Shown: positions 53,368 through 62,880 of the stretch, in pieces | Layout of the letters: each line of letters starts with the position of its first letter | Numbering within the stretch: position 1 is the stretch's first letter | Position numbers and translations under genes: made by a program | DNA from: Dryococelus australis | Lineage: Eukaryota > Arthropoda > Insecta > Phasmatodea > Phasmatidae | Length of the DNA: 64,000 nucleotides | Direction of reading: 5' to 3' | NCBI GenBank assembly: GCA_029891345.1 | Contig: CM057003.1 | Coordinates: 12,006,709-12,070,708 of the forward strand | Notes under the pieces: generated by a model | Database searches by the model: none | Told to the model about the DNA's origin: nothing | What the model saw: the letters and a program-made list of their open reading frames with translations, nothing else

Positions 53368-53758
53368 TAAAGACTGTTCGCGATGAAGTGAGCAATTCTA
53401 AACTCAACTTTAGAAAAAAAGTCACTGCTCCTACCTGCATACATATTTTAACGGGTGCGTTGATTGATATGCGCTCAGTAAAGCTGGTAAAGATGGGAGG
53501 GAAAGTAGTTCCATATCTTATAGTCGAATAAAAAGTGTTGGGTAACGGTTTCTGATCACTTAAAACGATTTATTTCGCTTTCTACTTTATTTTTACTTTT
53601 CTAATCATTCCAAAGTTTCTCTTGACCGACGCATTAATAAAAAGATGAGGCCCATGAAAATGTTAATTTTACATAAAGCGGAAGAACACACAACGTGCAT
53701 TCAAGTAGATCTTAAGCAGGGCTTTCAAAACTGCTCAGTTTACCGTGAACAGCCTATA
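53368..53758 (+). mobile_element. MITE-A copy
   Basis: TAAAGACTGTTCGCGATGAA at the left, then ACTTTAGAAAAAAAGTCACT, GCTCAGTAAAGCTGGTAAAG, TTGACCGACGCATTAATAAA and GCGGAAGAACACACAACGTG. Right end TCAGTTTACCGTGAACAGCC. About 40 bp of the interior are missing. Confidence 0.85.
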
Positions 53759-53759
53759 T

Positions 53760-54784
53760 GTCCCGCCTCACAGCTTTCTGTATCATCAAAATAGCACCCT
53801 GTATCACATAGAAAGTCTCGTAATACTTTTAGTCTCAGGTTTCAGTTTTGTTAAGAATTATTCTTCCTGTATCACCATATCGCCTCCTGTCTTGCCACAT
53901 AGTTTCCAGTAAATCGCACCCCGTTTCAGACCTAAGTCTGTCTCGTTATGCCATCTATGTCACACATAATTTCTGTCAGTAATGCGTTCTCCTGTCACAT
54001 TAGACTTGTATCGTCACCACGTCAGTATCGTCACCACGTCACATAACTTATTATATAATCAAATCACATCTTGCCTTATACAGAATAATGCCGTCTGTCT
54101 CACCACTCATTCTGTTAATAATGCTTTGTTCTGTCTCATCAGGTAGCCTCCTGACTTGTCACATAGCTTCACACGTATCATCAGATTGCACCCTGTTTCA
54201 CAACTGCCTCTGTTTCGAAATACCGCATAACAATGTCTGTTTATTATGTTGTATTCTGTCTCCTCATACCGCCCCATGTCACCCCATACAGCTTCTTCTA
54301 TCATCAAATCGTACCCTGCCTCATAACGAACTTTGCCTCGTGTCTTTGTCTCACACATCAATTCTGTTAATAGTTATTTGACCTGCTTCATCAGATTGCC
54401 CTCTATCTCGTCGTCTCACCACATAGTTTCCTGTCTCACAAGATCGCAACCTAACTCACAACGAACATTTTTGTCATATAACCGTGAATCTTCTCGCACA
54501 TTAGTTATGTAAGTAACTCTCATCAGATTGCCTCCTGCTTCACCACCCATCTCATAGCCTCTAGTATCCTCACATTGCACCACTTTTTAAATCGAAACCT
54601 TTCTCATAATACCACTTGTGTCACACATCGTTTCTGTTAGTAATGCTGTGCCATGTTACACCACGTCGCCTATCTGTGTCTTCACATAGCTTGTAGTGCG
54701 ATCGGATTGCACATTGCCTGAGATCTCTCTCTATCTCACAATGCCGTCCATCACAAACATTAGTGATGATCTCTCCTTCCTCGT
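53760..54784 (+). repeat. Decayed CTGTCTCATCAG satellite
   Basis: Words such as CTGTCTCATCAGGTAGCCTC, TCATCAGATTGCACCCTG, TCTGTTAATAATGC and TCACACATC recur irregularly at about 20-25 bp with traces of a longer period. It adjoins and resembles the regular 43-bp array, so it is best read as an older, diverged part of the same array. Confidence 0.7.
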
Positions 54785-55430
54785 CAGATCGCCTCCTGTC
54801 TCGTAGCATTGCATCATCCTGTCTCATCAGATCTAATCTTGTCTCGACAGGTAGCATCATCCCGTCTCATCAGATCGACTCCTGTCTCGTCAGGTAGCAT
54901 CATCCTCTCTCGTCAGATCGACTCCTGTCTCGTCAGGTAGCATCATCCTCTCTCGTCAGATCGACTCCTGTCTCGTCAGGTAGCATCATCCCGTCTCATC
55001 AGATTGACTCCTGTCTTGTCAGGTAGCATCATCCTCTCTCGTCAGATCGACTCCTGTCTCGTCAGGTAGCATCATCCCGTCTCATCAGATCGACTCCTGT
55101 CTCGTCAGGTAGCATCATCCTCTCTCGTCAGATCGACTCCTGTCTCGTCAGGTAGCATCATCCCGTCTCATCAGATTGACTCCTGTCTTGTCAGGTAGCA
55201 TCATCCTCTCTCGTCAGATCGACTCCTGTCTCGTCAGGTAGCATCATCCCGTCTCATCAGATTGACTCCTGTCTCGTCAGGTAGCATCATCCTCTCTCGT
55301 CAGATCGACTCCTGTCTCGTCAGGTAGCATCATCCCGTCTCATCAGATTGACTCCTCTCTCGTCAGGTAGCATCATCCTCTCATCAGATCGACTTCTGTC
55401 TCGACAGGTAGCATCAACCTGTCTCATCCC
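54785..55430 (+). repeat. 43-bp satellite, about 15 units, with 86-bp higher-order alternation
   Basis: CAGATCG/CAGATTG anchors occur at 54785, 54828, 54871, 54914, 54957, 55000, 55043, 55086, 55129, 55172, 55215, 55258, 55301 and 55344 (43 bp apart) and at 55385 (41 bp). From 55000 on, units preceded by CCCGTCTCAT (mostly with CAGATTG) alternate with units preceded by CCTCTCTCGT (with CAGATCG). Each 43-mer is itself two related halves built on CTGTCTCRTCAG. Confidence 0.95.
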
Positions 55431-55439
55431 TGTGCTTGG

Positions 55440-55910
55440 TCACCCAACGCCCTGTCTCAGCAACTTGGCCACCACATGTAACTGCTGTCTCACGGTGGAA
55501 CAGGGTCTCTCATCACGTCGGCGCCGACGTGTGGTTGCCATGCGCACAGCAGGTGTCTGGCGCGCGGGGCCCTCAGCTGTGACGATTGCCGTCGTGGTCG
55601 GCTGGCCACGCCGCAGCCCCGCCGACGAATCATCGTACACCTCGACCCTGACAGACCGTCAACCCTCGCGTGACCGTCACGTCCGATCGCTCAGTAATTG
55701 GCTCCGAGGACCAGGGAGGGGCGTGCCTCAGATTTACATCACCGGCGCGATGCTTGACGTGATATCAAGGTTATCTCGCTGCTCTAATCGTTACTTCACA
55801 CAGACAAAGACACCTGCTGACCCGCCTATCTGCAGCTTGAAACCGAGAAGCGCGGAAGTAATATCATCGCCGCAACGGCCAAGGCTCTGAACAGGTGTGT
55901 ACTGCCCTCA
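55440..55910. other. CpG-rich low-copy island with an 18-bp perfect palindrome
   Basis: GC-rich and unmatched elsewhere. CACGTCGGCGCCGACGTG at 55514-55531 is perfectly self-complementary. An open frame of 180 codons (55348-55890, +) begins in the satellite and crosses the island. Its product is Arg/Ser-rich without a recognised domain, and the start lies in repeat DNA, so it is not called. It could be a CpG island/promoter or an exon. Confidence 0.35.
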
Positions 55911-55970
55911 TCGTGTCACGTGTACCTATGGAACTCTTAGCATTTAATTGGTGGAAAGTCTGCAGCAAGG

Positions 55971-56194
55971 TACATACTATTCACGGTATAGCGATCACTT
56001 TTAAAATCCCTCTAGTTACTTTGTTCCTATCAGCCATTTTTCCTTGTAAGTAATAAACAGAGTGTATACATTTCACAGGACTCAAAAGTTAACATCTAAG
56101 GCTACAATAAAAGTTTTTTTTTTTTTTTTTTTTTTTCTATTATTCCAAATGAGAAGGCTTCACAAAGTGCTCACGTTACCGTGAATAGCGTATA
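55971..56194 (-). mobile_element. MITE-B copy 7
   Basis: TACATACTATTCACGGTATA at the left and GCTCACGTTACCGTGAATAG at the right. Reverse blocks: GTAAGTAATAAACAGAGTGT, ACTCAAAAGTTAACATCTAA and GGCTACAATAAAAG, with a long T run (about 56116-56136). Confidence 0.85.
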
Positions 56195-56204
56195 GTACAC
56201 TTAC

Positions 56205-56402
56205 TTATTTGGAATAGTGGTCATTAAATATACGTTATTATAACCTAAGACGTCAATTTCCAAGTGCGGTGGAAAATACACACTATTTATTACTTATAAG
56301 AAAATATTTATTTTAAATAGCCGGTTAGAGGATAAAAAAATATCTGAAAGGAAAAAGTAAGTAGGGTCTCAGAAGTGCTCACTTTACCGTGAACAGCCTA
56401 TA
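56205..56402 (+). mobile_element. MITE-B copy 8, 5' terminus lost
   Basis: It begins at TTATTTGGAATAGTGGTCAT and runs through AAATATACGTTATTATAACC, AAGACGTCAATTTCC and GGGTCTCAGAAGTGCTCACT to CCGTGAACAGCCTATA. The left terminus is replaced by the right end of the opposed copy 7, so two MITE-B copies are fused head to tail in opposite orientation. Confidence 0.8.
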
Positions 56403-56429
56403 CCCTCGAGTACTCTTGTATGTATCTGA

Positions 56430-56715
56430 CACGAATATTGTGAGATTCAGCGTTTCGGAAAAGTCGTTGTTAGCTATGCTGGAGTGCTTCGAAATGATGT
56501 TTCCAGTGTGCATGGCATCTTTAAAGTAATCGGTAGGCACAGTGTAAAGCGTGTGCGGTGTTTTAGATCAGTACATCCGGCGCACGTTTTATAGTTTCGT
56601 AAAAAAAAAAAATTCAAGCCCACAACAACGAAGTTAAAAAGGCAGGTAATAATTGCGAAATATGAAGCACGCATGCTATAAATATTATTTTGGAGCCCTC
56701 GGAAGTATTTAAAGA
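56430..56715 (-). repeat. Repeat J copy 3, longest
   Basis: Reading +: TGTTAGCTATGCTGGAGTGC, GATGTTTCCAGTGTGCATGG, GCGCACGTTTTATAGTTTCG, then ACGCATGCTATAAATATTAT and TTTGGAGCCCTCGG. It links the main J block to the fragment seen alone at 35360. Confidence 0.55.
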
Positions 56716-57164
56716 CTGATGTATCTTAAAACATACTGCTCAGACACGAGAAAAACTTTAGGAGAAGCCTGTACTGAACTGTGCTACATATTTCTCATCA
56801 ATATAATTGTATGGCCATCGTTTGAAATCCCCTATGTACATGCAGCATGGCAAAAACACGCTATGTCAGTTCAAAGCCTTGAGCGCAGTGTCACGTCAGT
56901 GTAGCCCCTACCTTGCACCGAGCTTCGTATGCGAAAATAGTTCCAGCTAAGTGACGGGACTGGCCTTATACTTATCAACTTGTCGCTAGTAGTTTTTCAG
57001 AGTGCGTGTCAAAATATTTTGGCACGTTGAGACGTAAATAACAGGCTCCCATGCTATTTCACTGTGTTAATTATTCGCTTCTTTTATTATTTTCTGTCTA
57101 CTGATGGAAGATAATTAGAAATATGCATGCTCAGGTCGAAAGAAATGCATTGCGCTTATTCGCA
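56716..57164. other. Unassigned DNA
   Basis: A short K-like piece (GTTCAAAGCCTTGAGCGCAG) lies near 56868. Nothing else recognised. Confidence 0.4.
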
Positions 57165-57450
57165 GTGTAAGAAATTGTTCGGCAACTATACCACACCAGT
57201 GTATACGCATAGTGAGAAAGAGCGGGCGATAAAAGTCTTTCCCCGTACATACTTGGCAGCATTCCTACATTTGCTCAGGAAACAGATAAATGCATAAGGA
57301 AGTTACCAATTATGTATTTTAACGGTGTTAAATATTCCTATAGTGCAGCCTGATATATGGTAGTATTTCCATACAACGTAGGTATAGGTTAACAACTTCC
57401 ATTACAGTTTACGAAGTTTCTTTGGTAATTTTTTTACAGAAACACGACAC
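57165..57450 (+). mobile_element. Foldback I, solo right arm
   Basis: CCACACCAGTGTATACGCAT, GCAGCATTCCTACATTTGCT, AAGGAAGTTACCAATTATGT, GCAGCCTGATATATGGTAGT and CTTCCATTACAGTTTACGAA match 7170-7440 in order. No inverted partner within 1 kb. Confidence 0.65.
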
Positions 57451-58376
57451 TACCATTTAACACAAAATAAAAATTCAGTCTTTTTTTTAAATTTCATTAA
57501 CAAATTTGATAATTTATCTCCAGTAATGTTCTCGAGAACTGAAAGATGCAGGGCCATAAACGACGCATTGATTTACAGCATACATAATTCAATTTTATTT
57601 TTGTGAACTACAATTGTGAATATCACGTCATAAGCTTCTATGCTCTGCACTGTGCAGCATTCGCTACATTTCTTCATTATCTGGAGCTCTGCTAAGTCAT
57701 GTGAAAGCGATGAAATATGTTTCCTAAAATTCCATTCGAAAGGAACAGAATGCCGTGTTGTGTGATAGCGCAGCATGTCCTGTCTATTAGCACGATCGTT
57801 CGGGGTCTGTCGCTGGAGTTCGGAACGACTAACGGTTCTACAATACTAGAATCGCCTGTTTACACGTGGGAGCCTTACGTCTCTCGTCCCATCACACGTC
57901 GTAAAGAGTCGCGCAGTTAGTTCTCGGCAACAGGCGCCAGTTTTCTCTTCCTTTCCCCATCAAAAGCGATGGATAAGAATTGCGAGCAACTGTCCGCGGA
58001 CTAGGTATCTAATGCCGACCGCCTCGGGAAAAAGGATTATACCTGTCTTCCCCCGGAATTCGTTCGTCGTGAATGATGTGGACGAGGTAGGAAGGGAGTT
58101 AAGACTCGCCCCCCCCCCCCCCACGTCATGTTGAATCACTGGTTTCTAGCTTTTTTTTTTTTTTAACTATCAACTACCTTACCTATACCTCTCCTACAAT
58201 ATAGCCTACATCACGCTGCAGTATAAACACACGTTCTGAACTCCTCTCAACTCAAGTACTGTAATTATAAGGTAGTAAGTGCAACATCATTTATAATTTA
58301 TCAGCATATTTTTGTCTTAATTTTTTAATAATTTTTGAGAAATTGTATTTAATTTTTTATAATTTTTTTGGGTATT
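57451..58376. other. Unassigned DNA with a moderately GC-rich centre
   Basis: 57780-58080 is CpG-containing and unmatched. C14 lies at 58109-58122 and T15 near 58150. No supported gene. Confidence 0.4.
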
Positions 58377-58378
58377 CA

Positions 58379-58412
58379 AGGTCAAAGGTCACCATAGTAA
58401 AGGTCAAGGTCA
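58379..58412 (+). promoter_or_regulatory. Four AGGTCA half-sites (DR1 plus DR0)
   Basis: AGGTCA at 58379-58384 and 58386-58391 form a perfect direct repeat spaced by one base. AGGTCA at 58401-58406 and 58407-58412 are contiguous, and TCAAGGTCA at 58404-58412 fits the extended half-site used by FTZ-F1/ERR-type monomeric receptors. It may instead be a GGTCAA-type tandem repeat inside an old transposon. Confidence 0.35.
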
Positions 58413-58525
58413 TCTCGATCCAATATAGCGGACAATATGGCTGCCGGGAAACCGGAATGACAGAGAATGAACAGCTCCGACGCTTTGCGCCCTTGCGCCC
58501 AAGTCATCCAAATTATTATGTTGAC

Positions 58526-58768
58526 TATAGGCTGGTCACGGTAAAGTGAGCACTTTTAAGGACCCAGTTACTTTTTCCTTTCAACCATTTTTTATCCTTT
58601 AGCCACCTTTTTAAAATAAATATTGTCGTGCAAGTAATAAACGCAATGTGTATATTCCACCGCACTCGGAAGTTAACGTCAAAGGCTAACACAAAAAAAA
58701 AAATTATTGAATATTATTCCAAATGAGACGGCTTTCAAAAATGCTCACTTTACCGTGAACAGCGTATA
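58526..58768 (-). mobile_element. MITE-B copy 9
   Basis: TATAGGCTGGTCACGGTAAA at the left and CTCACTTTACCGTGAACAGC at the right. Reverse blocks: CCTTTAGCCACCTTTTTAAA, CAAGTAATAAACGCAATGTG and CGGAAGTTAACGTCAAAGGC. The right-hand third resembles copies 4 and 8 (ATTATTCCAAATGAGACGGC). Confidence 0.85.
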
Positions 58769-58799
58769 TACGAAAATTTAGTACTGCGTTGAGAAATTC

Positions 58800-59180
58800 A
58801 ACCCGGTACGGATGAGAGGGGGATCTTGAAGCGGCATGATGACGAGGAGGAAGTATCTCTCTCGCACGGCCTGGAACAAGCTCTGACCGCTCGCAGCAGC
58901 CGGTTCCATCCAGAGCAGCTCATCACTCTACGAGGAGACGACTGCGCGCGACTAACTGCGGAGCTAGAATGTAGGTTCCCTCGTATGTTAACTCCTCAGC
59001 CGCCTGCCGCACACACACACACATACACACACACACGCTCGCGCTTGCCCTCTGCCGCAGAAGGATCATGGGTCCTAACAGGTATGTTCGGGAGACGTGA
59101 GCTTTTCACTCTCGACAGAAAGTTGAGAATTTCTGAGAGCAGGAAAAGAGCAGGACAGAGCTAAAAAGTGCACTGCCCTT
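58800..59180. other. Low-copy GC-richer island
   Basis: Unmatched in the window. It has an open frame of 112 codons on + (58826-59164) interrupted in character by a CA microsatellite (about 59010-59035), no domain recognised. Possible exon or promoter-proximal DNA, unproven. Confidence 0.3.
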
Positions 59181-60149
59181 TTCTGCTACCAACCGAACGC
59201 CAAAAGCCACGGAACTGTTTACTATTAATCAGCTGATTACAACATCGTCAATCTGTAATTTTAAACTTGATTGAGTATGGCATTTTCGGGCGACGGGCAG
59301 TTTCGAGGCGGCAAAAAATTGGCATGTTCGGTTAAAAGAGGATGCCTAACAACCCTACTAGCATCAAATATTGTAAAATGGGCTATGCAATGACAGTCGT
59401 AATTTCGACACAACCCTAACCTTGCAACGCCTGATGAAACCAAAACTAAGTTATTGCCAATTTATTGGTTAATAGGGGATATTCAGGGTCTTTTATTGCT
59501 TGGCACATTAGACAAAGTGGCCTTAATTGGTTATGACAAGTATTTAATAATCACTGCGACTGTCATAACACTTGCCTTCAAGGATGAACGTAATATTTCC
59601 ATTATCTACAATTACATTCACATGCCGTTCTTAGACGATATGACCCATCATATTCGCAAATAAACAAACGTGACAGTAAAGATTTTGAATCAAAACATGC
59701 ACTATCTCGTAGTCCAGACAGTAAAGACACAAATTTGGCGCCATTTTTTCTTGCTCTCGATCTCGCTGCTCCTCTGCTCTTCCTCGACAGCAAGAGAAGA
59801 AAGTTCACGCACTTTTTTTAGAAAAGGTGCAGTGCTCATGACGCCCGAGCAGTCAACAAAGAACAAAAAAAATCCGGCCAAACGAACGCTCAAAATGAAA
59901 AGGAGCAAGAAAATATCAGGAATAGGGCAGAAGCAGTAGAACGCTCAGGTCACCCGAACAAACCTCTACACTTTCCTTGCGAGCTGGACGCAAGTCCGTT
60001 GATTGGTTCCGATGTGCCGGACTCGCTCGCCGCACTTGACTGAAAGCAGCTTTCCCTCCGACGTCATTTACGCCACTTACTACCTACTCGTCTAGCTTGC
60101 CGGCCGGCACCCTCTTCTGCGAGTAGCACAGGGGTGCCCGCAAACATGC
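59181..60149. other. Unassigned DNA
   Basis: Several 60-90 codon frames on both strands, none recognisable. No window-internal repeats found. Confidence 0.4.
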
Positions 60150-60575
60150 TGCAAGGCTGTTCACGATCAAGTGAGCACTTTTGAAATCAACCTTAGAAAA
60201 AAAAATTACAGCCCCGTGCCTGCATATATTTAAACGGGCGCACTGAGTGACATACGCCCAGTAAAATTGGTAACGATGGGTGAAAAATAGTTCCGTATCT
60301 TAACGTCGAATAAAAAGTGTTAGTTCACGATTTCTGATAACGTAACTTATTTCTTTCGTTTTTTTTTTTTGTGGGCATCGACGTATGAAAATGAAAAGAT
60401 TGGTCAAATATTTAATTTTATAATAATTTCAGAGTTTCGCTCGACCGACGCATGAATAAATTAAAGAGGCCCGTGGCAATGTTAATTTTACATAAGGCGG
60501 AAGAATACACAACGTACACAATTAGATCTTAAGTAGGGCTTTCAAAAGTGCTAATTTTACCGTGAACCGCCTACA
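60150..60575 (+). mobile_element. MITE-A copy, full length
   Basis: AAGGCTGTTCACGATCAAGT at the left (the TA is mutated to CA), then AACCTTAGAAAAAAAAATTA, ACGCCCAGTAAAATTGGTAA, TCGACCGACGCATGAATAAA and AAGGCGGAAGAATACACAAC. Right end TTTTACCGTGAACCGCCTAC. Confidence 0.85.
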
Positions 60576-60659
60576 GGTTGTATGTACCATCTAACTATCG
60601 TCAACACAGAGTGTATATCATTTTATTGATTGAAAGTATGAAAAAGGCTCATTGCTGGG

Positions 60660-60900
60660 CCCTTGAAAAATTGTGTATGTGTCTGACGCGCCTATTTTGA
60701 GACGCAGTGCTTTATAAGAATTTTGTTTTCAGCTATGTCGGAGTACCATGAAAAGGTGTTTCTTATGTGATTGATGCCTAGAAAGCACTCAATAGGCCTC
60801 GTCGGAACCTTTTTTTTTTTTCGCAGGTTGGCATGTTAATAGTTTCGTGGGGAAACGTGTAGTTCGAACACACTGCAACATAGTTGAAGTGCAAGGTAGG
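60660..60900 (-). repeat. Repeat J copy 4
   Basis: Reading +: TTTTCAGCTATGTCGGAGTA, AAAAGGTGTTTCTTATGTGA, GGCCTCGTCGGAACC, GCAGGTTGGCATGTTAATAG and TTTCGTGGGGAAACG, the reverse of 61600-61840. The J copies at 60660 and 61600 face each other across the SINE and GC-rich segment. Confidence 0.5.
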
Positions 60901-60930
60901 CAGGTCCCTTGTAAAACATGAACGCAGCTT

Positions 60931-61180
60931 GAGTGAGTGAGTGAAGAGATTTGCGTGTCTCGCTTGGAGTCGATGAGGGTCAAGCGGGGGTGAGAATGGA
61001 GCAGCGTCGGAATGAAGGGGCGGGGGGAAACGGAAGATCCCCGAGTAAACCCGCCGACCAGTTGCATCGTCCTGCACGATTCCCACATGCGAAAATCCTC
61101 GAGCGATCCCGCCGGGAATCGAACCCGGGTCGCCTCGATGGGAGGCGAGTAGTCTAACCACCACATCACCGCGGCCCCTT
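60931..61180 (-). mobile_element. tRNA-derived SINE, complete with tail
   Basis: Reverse strand: GGGGCCGCGGTGATGTGGTG (A box), CGACCCGGGTTCGATTCCCG (B box), AGGACGATGCAACTGGTCGG, CGGGGATCTTCCG and TTCCGACGCTGCTCCATTC. The 3' end is CAAATCTCTTCACTCACTCA followed by CTCAAG, an (ACTC)n tail. The least decayed full-length copy. Confidence 0.9.
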
Positions 61181-61599
61181 GGGGACATGCCGTCTGACAG
61201 CGAAGGCGACCCGGCCTCTTGCGAACCTGCAATGGCTGGCTAAAGGACGAGGGCCTCTCCTAATACATACGTGCAACTCTCTCGAGGCAGTCGTTTGTCA
61301 TTACCATGAGAATGACGCGCGCGGCTGCGCGGTCAAGATGCACGGGTCGAGGCTGTGTCAGCGTCTCCCACGCCGACCGCGCGAACATCGGCGCACCTTG
61401 TTTGCTTACAGCTTGTCCGTCGTCGTCCTCTCCGTAGGGGAGCCTGCCCATGTCGAGAGACGGACACCTGGGCGCGGTCGACGCATGCGTGATGAGCCGC
61501 CATCAGCAGCCTTGCGCCGCGTCCTCGACACTTGTCCGTCTTATGTAAACGGCTCTTTACTGTGTTCCGTTAGGTGTTAAGGTGCCCGCCTACCTGGCT
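61181..61599. other. CpG-rich low-copy island
   Basis: Open for 133 codons on + (61179-61580) with a product rich in Arg, His and Cys and no recognised domain. No repeat partner. The start overlaps the SINE boundary, which argues against a real gene. It may be a host exon or CpG-rich regulatory segment. Confidence 0.3.
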
Positions 61600-61840
61600 C
61601 TCCAACTACGTTGCAGAATTTTTTTATGTCCAGTTTTTTTACGAAACTATTAAACGTGCGCCCGATATGCTGAACTACAAAAAGAACACACATTTCAGAC
61701 GAGGCCTGTCGATTATTTTCAAGACACCACGTACATTAGAAGCACAATTTCAGATCACTCCAACGTAGTTAAAAAACGACTTTTTCAAATCGCCGTATTT
61801 CGATATAAATCCGGTACATTCTTACAGAAGTACTTGAGGG
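61600..61840 (+). repeat. Repeat J copy 5
   Basis: TTTTTACGAAACTATTAAAC, GTGCGCCCGATATGCTGAAC, CACATTTCAGACGAGGCCTG, TTTCAAGACACCACGTACAT and TTTCAGATCACTCCAACGTA. The clearest forward copy. Confidence 0.55.
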
Positions 61841-61867
61841 TCATTCCTCGAACCGTTATACAGACTT

Positions 61868-62040
61868 TCGACCAATAAAATGATAGGGCCACCGCTTAAA
61901 GTTCCACAGGTACAGGCAGCACGACGAGGACATCGCACTTCAGTTCAGAGCCTTGCGCGTAGTGACGATGGCGAACTTGAATAGCGAGGTAATATAGCCC
62001 TTATAGATCCCTCGCTTCTCGGCCTCAAACGCACCTACCA
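61868..62040 (+). repeat. Repeat K copy 2
   Basis: AATAAAATGATAGGGCCACC, AGTTCCACAGGTACAGGCAG, CACGACGAGGACATCGCACT and CAGTTCAGAGCCTTGCGCGT match 38425-38595 in order. Confidence 0.55.
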
Positions 62041-62744
62041 CCTCCAGGTAGGCGGGGAGTTGATCACCGCCATCTTGAACTTAACAATTATTCTCCAGAT
62101 TTGCTAGTACACATTTTGTTTCAACGTTTCGTTGGCTGACAGGATAGACGTTATCGTTCACTACACATCCTGAAGTCTGTATTGATTGTCTCCAGTTAGT
62201 GTAAACACCCATTCAGCCGCCCGCATAAACCTGTCACTAATTTCGTCTAAGGCGTTGCCTGCTGGAAAATAATAAAGTAAGTGAATATGTAACAGTTTTG
62301 AAATATTTTGGAAACTCCTGTCTATGCCCTGCCTGAAATTTCAGCACGCCTTCTAAAATAGAAGTGTAGCAACTAAAGTGCAAATCCAAGAATTTTAAGC
62401 AGGTGCCTCCATTGCTACAATTTTCGAGTCACTTGACCTATCAGTGCTCAAAATGTCAAATTATGTTGGGGGCTAGGAGTGTGTGATCACCGGTATGACT
62501 AACACGCGACAGTCCGGTATGACTAACACCCCAACTGTCTTTGACGTTCCGTACTCTTGACATAGTGTTACTCAACACCTGAGTGTTGAGGTGGTTAAAT
62601 CCATAGCGCTTCTGTGGATTCCGAGTTAAGCTGCTGTGCTTCAGCGGTGGTTAACCACTGCCTCCTACAACATGGAGGTAGAGGCCAGCAAGAAAGTTTT
62701 CCACTCGTGGAATTCCCCGAGCCAGCTGTTAATAGAACCACATA
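62041..62744. other. Unassigned DNA with a small direct repeat
   Basis: CCGGTATGACTAACAC occurs twice (62490 and 62514 regions), and GTTACTCAACACC / CCTGAGTGTTGAGGTGG is partly palindromic near 62570-62592. No supported gene. Confidence 0.4.
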
Positions 62745-62880
62745 GCGCGGCGGCACATTGGAAAATCACTGGGCTCCATTCGGGATGACCCGGGTTCTAT
62801 TCCTGTCCCGGCGATCCTGATTTCAATTTTCCATAGTTCCCCGAAATCACTCCAGGCGAATGTTGGGATGATTACGTACT
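62745..62880 (+). mobile_element. Second SINE family, copy 2
   Basis: GCGGCGGCACATTGGAAAAT (A-box-like), GACCCGGGTTCTATTCCTGT (B box with one change), GGCGATCCTGATTTCAATTT, then GTTCCCCGAAATCACTCCAG and GCGAATGTTGGGATGA. Unrelated in body to the main SINE. Confidence 0.65.

Noticed and set aside
54785..55430. Regular repeats considered as a CRISPR array
   Set aside because: There are no unique spacers. The whole unit is repeated, as in a satellite, and the sequence is eukaryotic in character.
55348..55890. 180-codon open frame
   Set aside because: It starts inside the 43-bp satellite, has an Arg/Ser-rich product driven by GC-rich DNA and shows no domain.
60789..61232. 147- and 136-codon minus-strand frames
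   Set aside because: They are translations of the SINE and repeat J.
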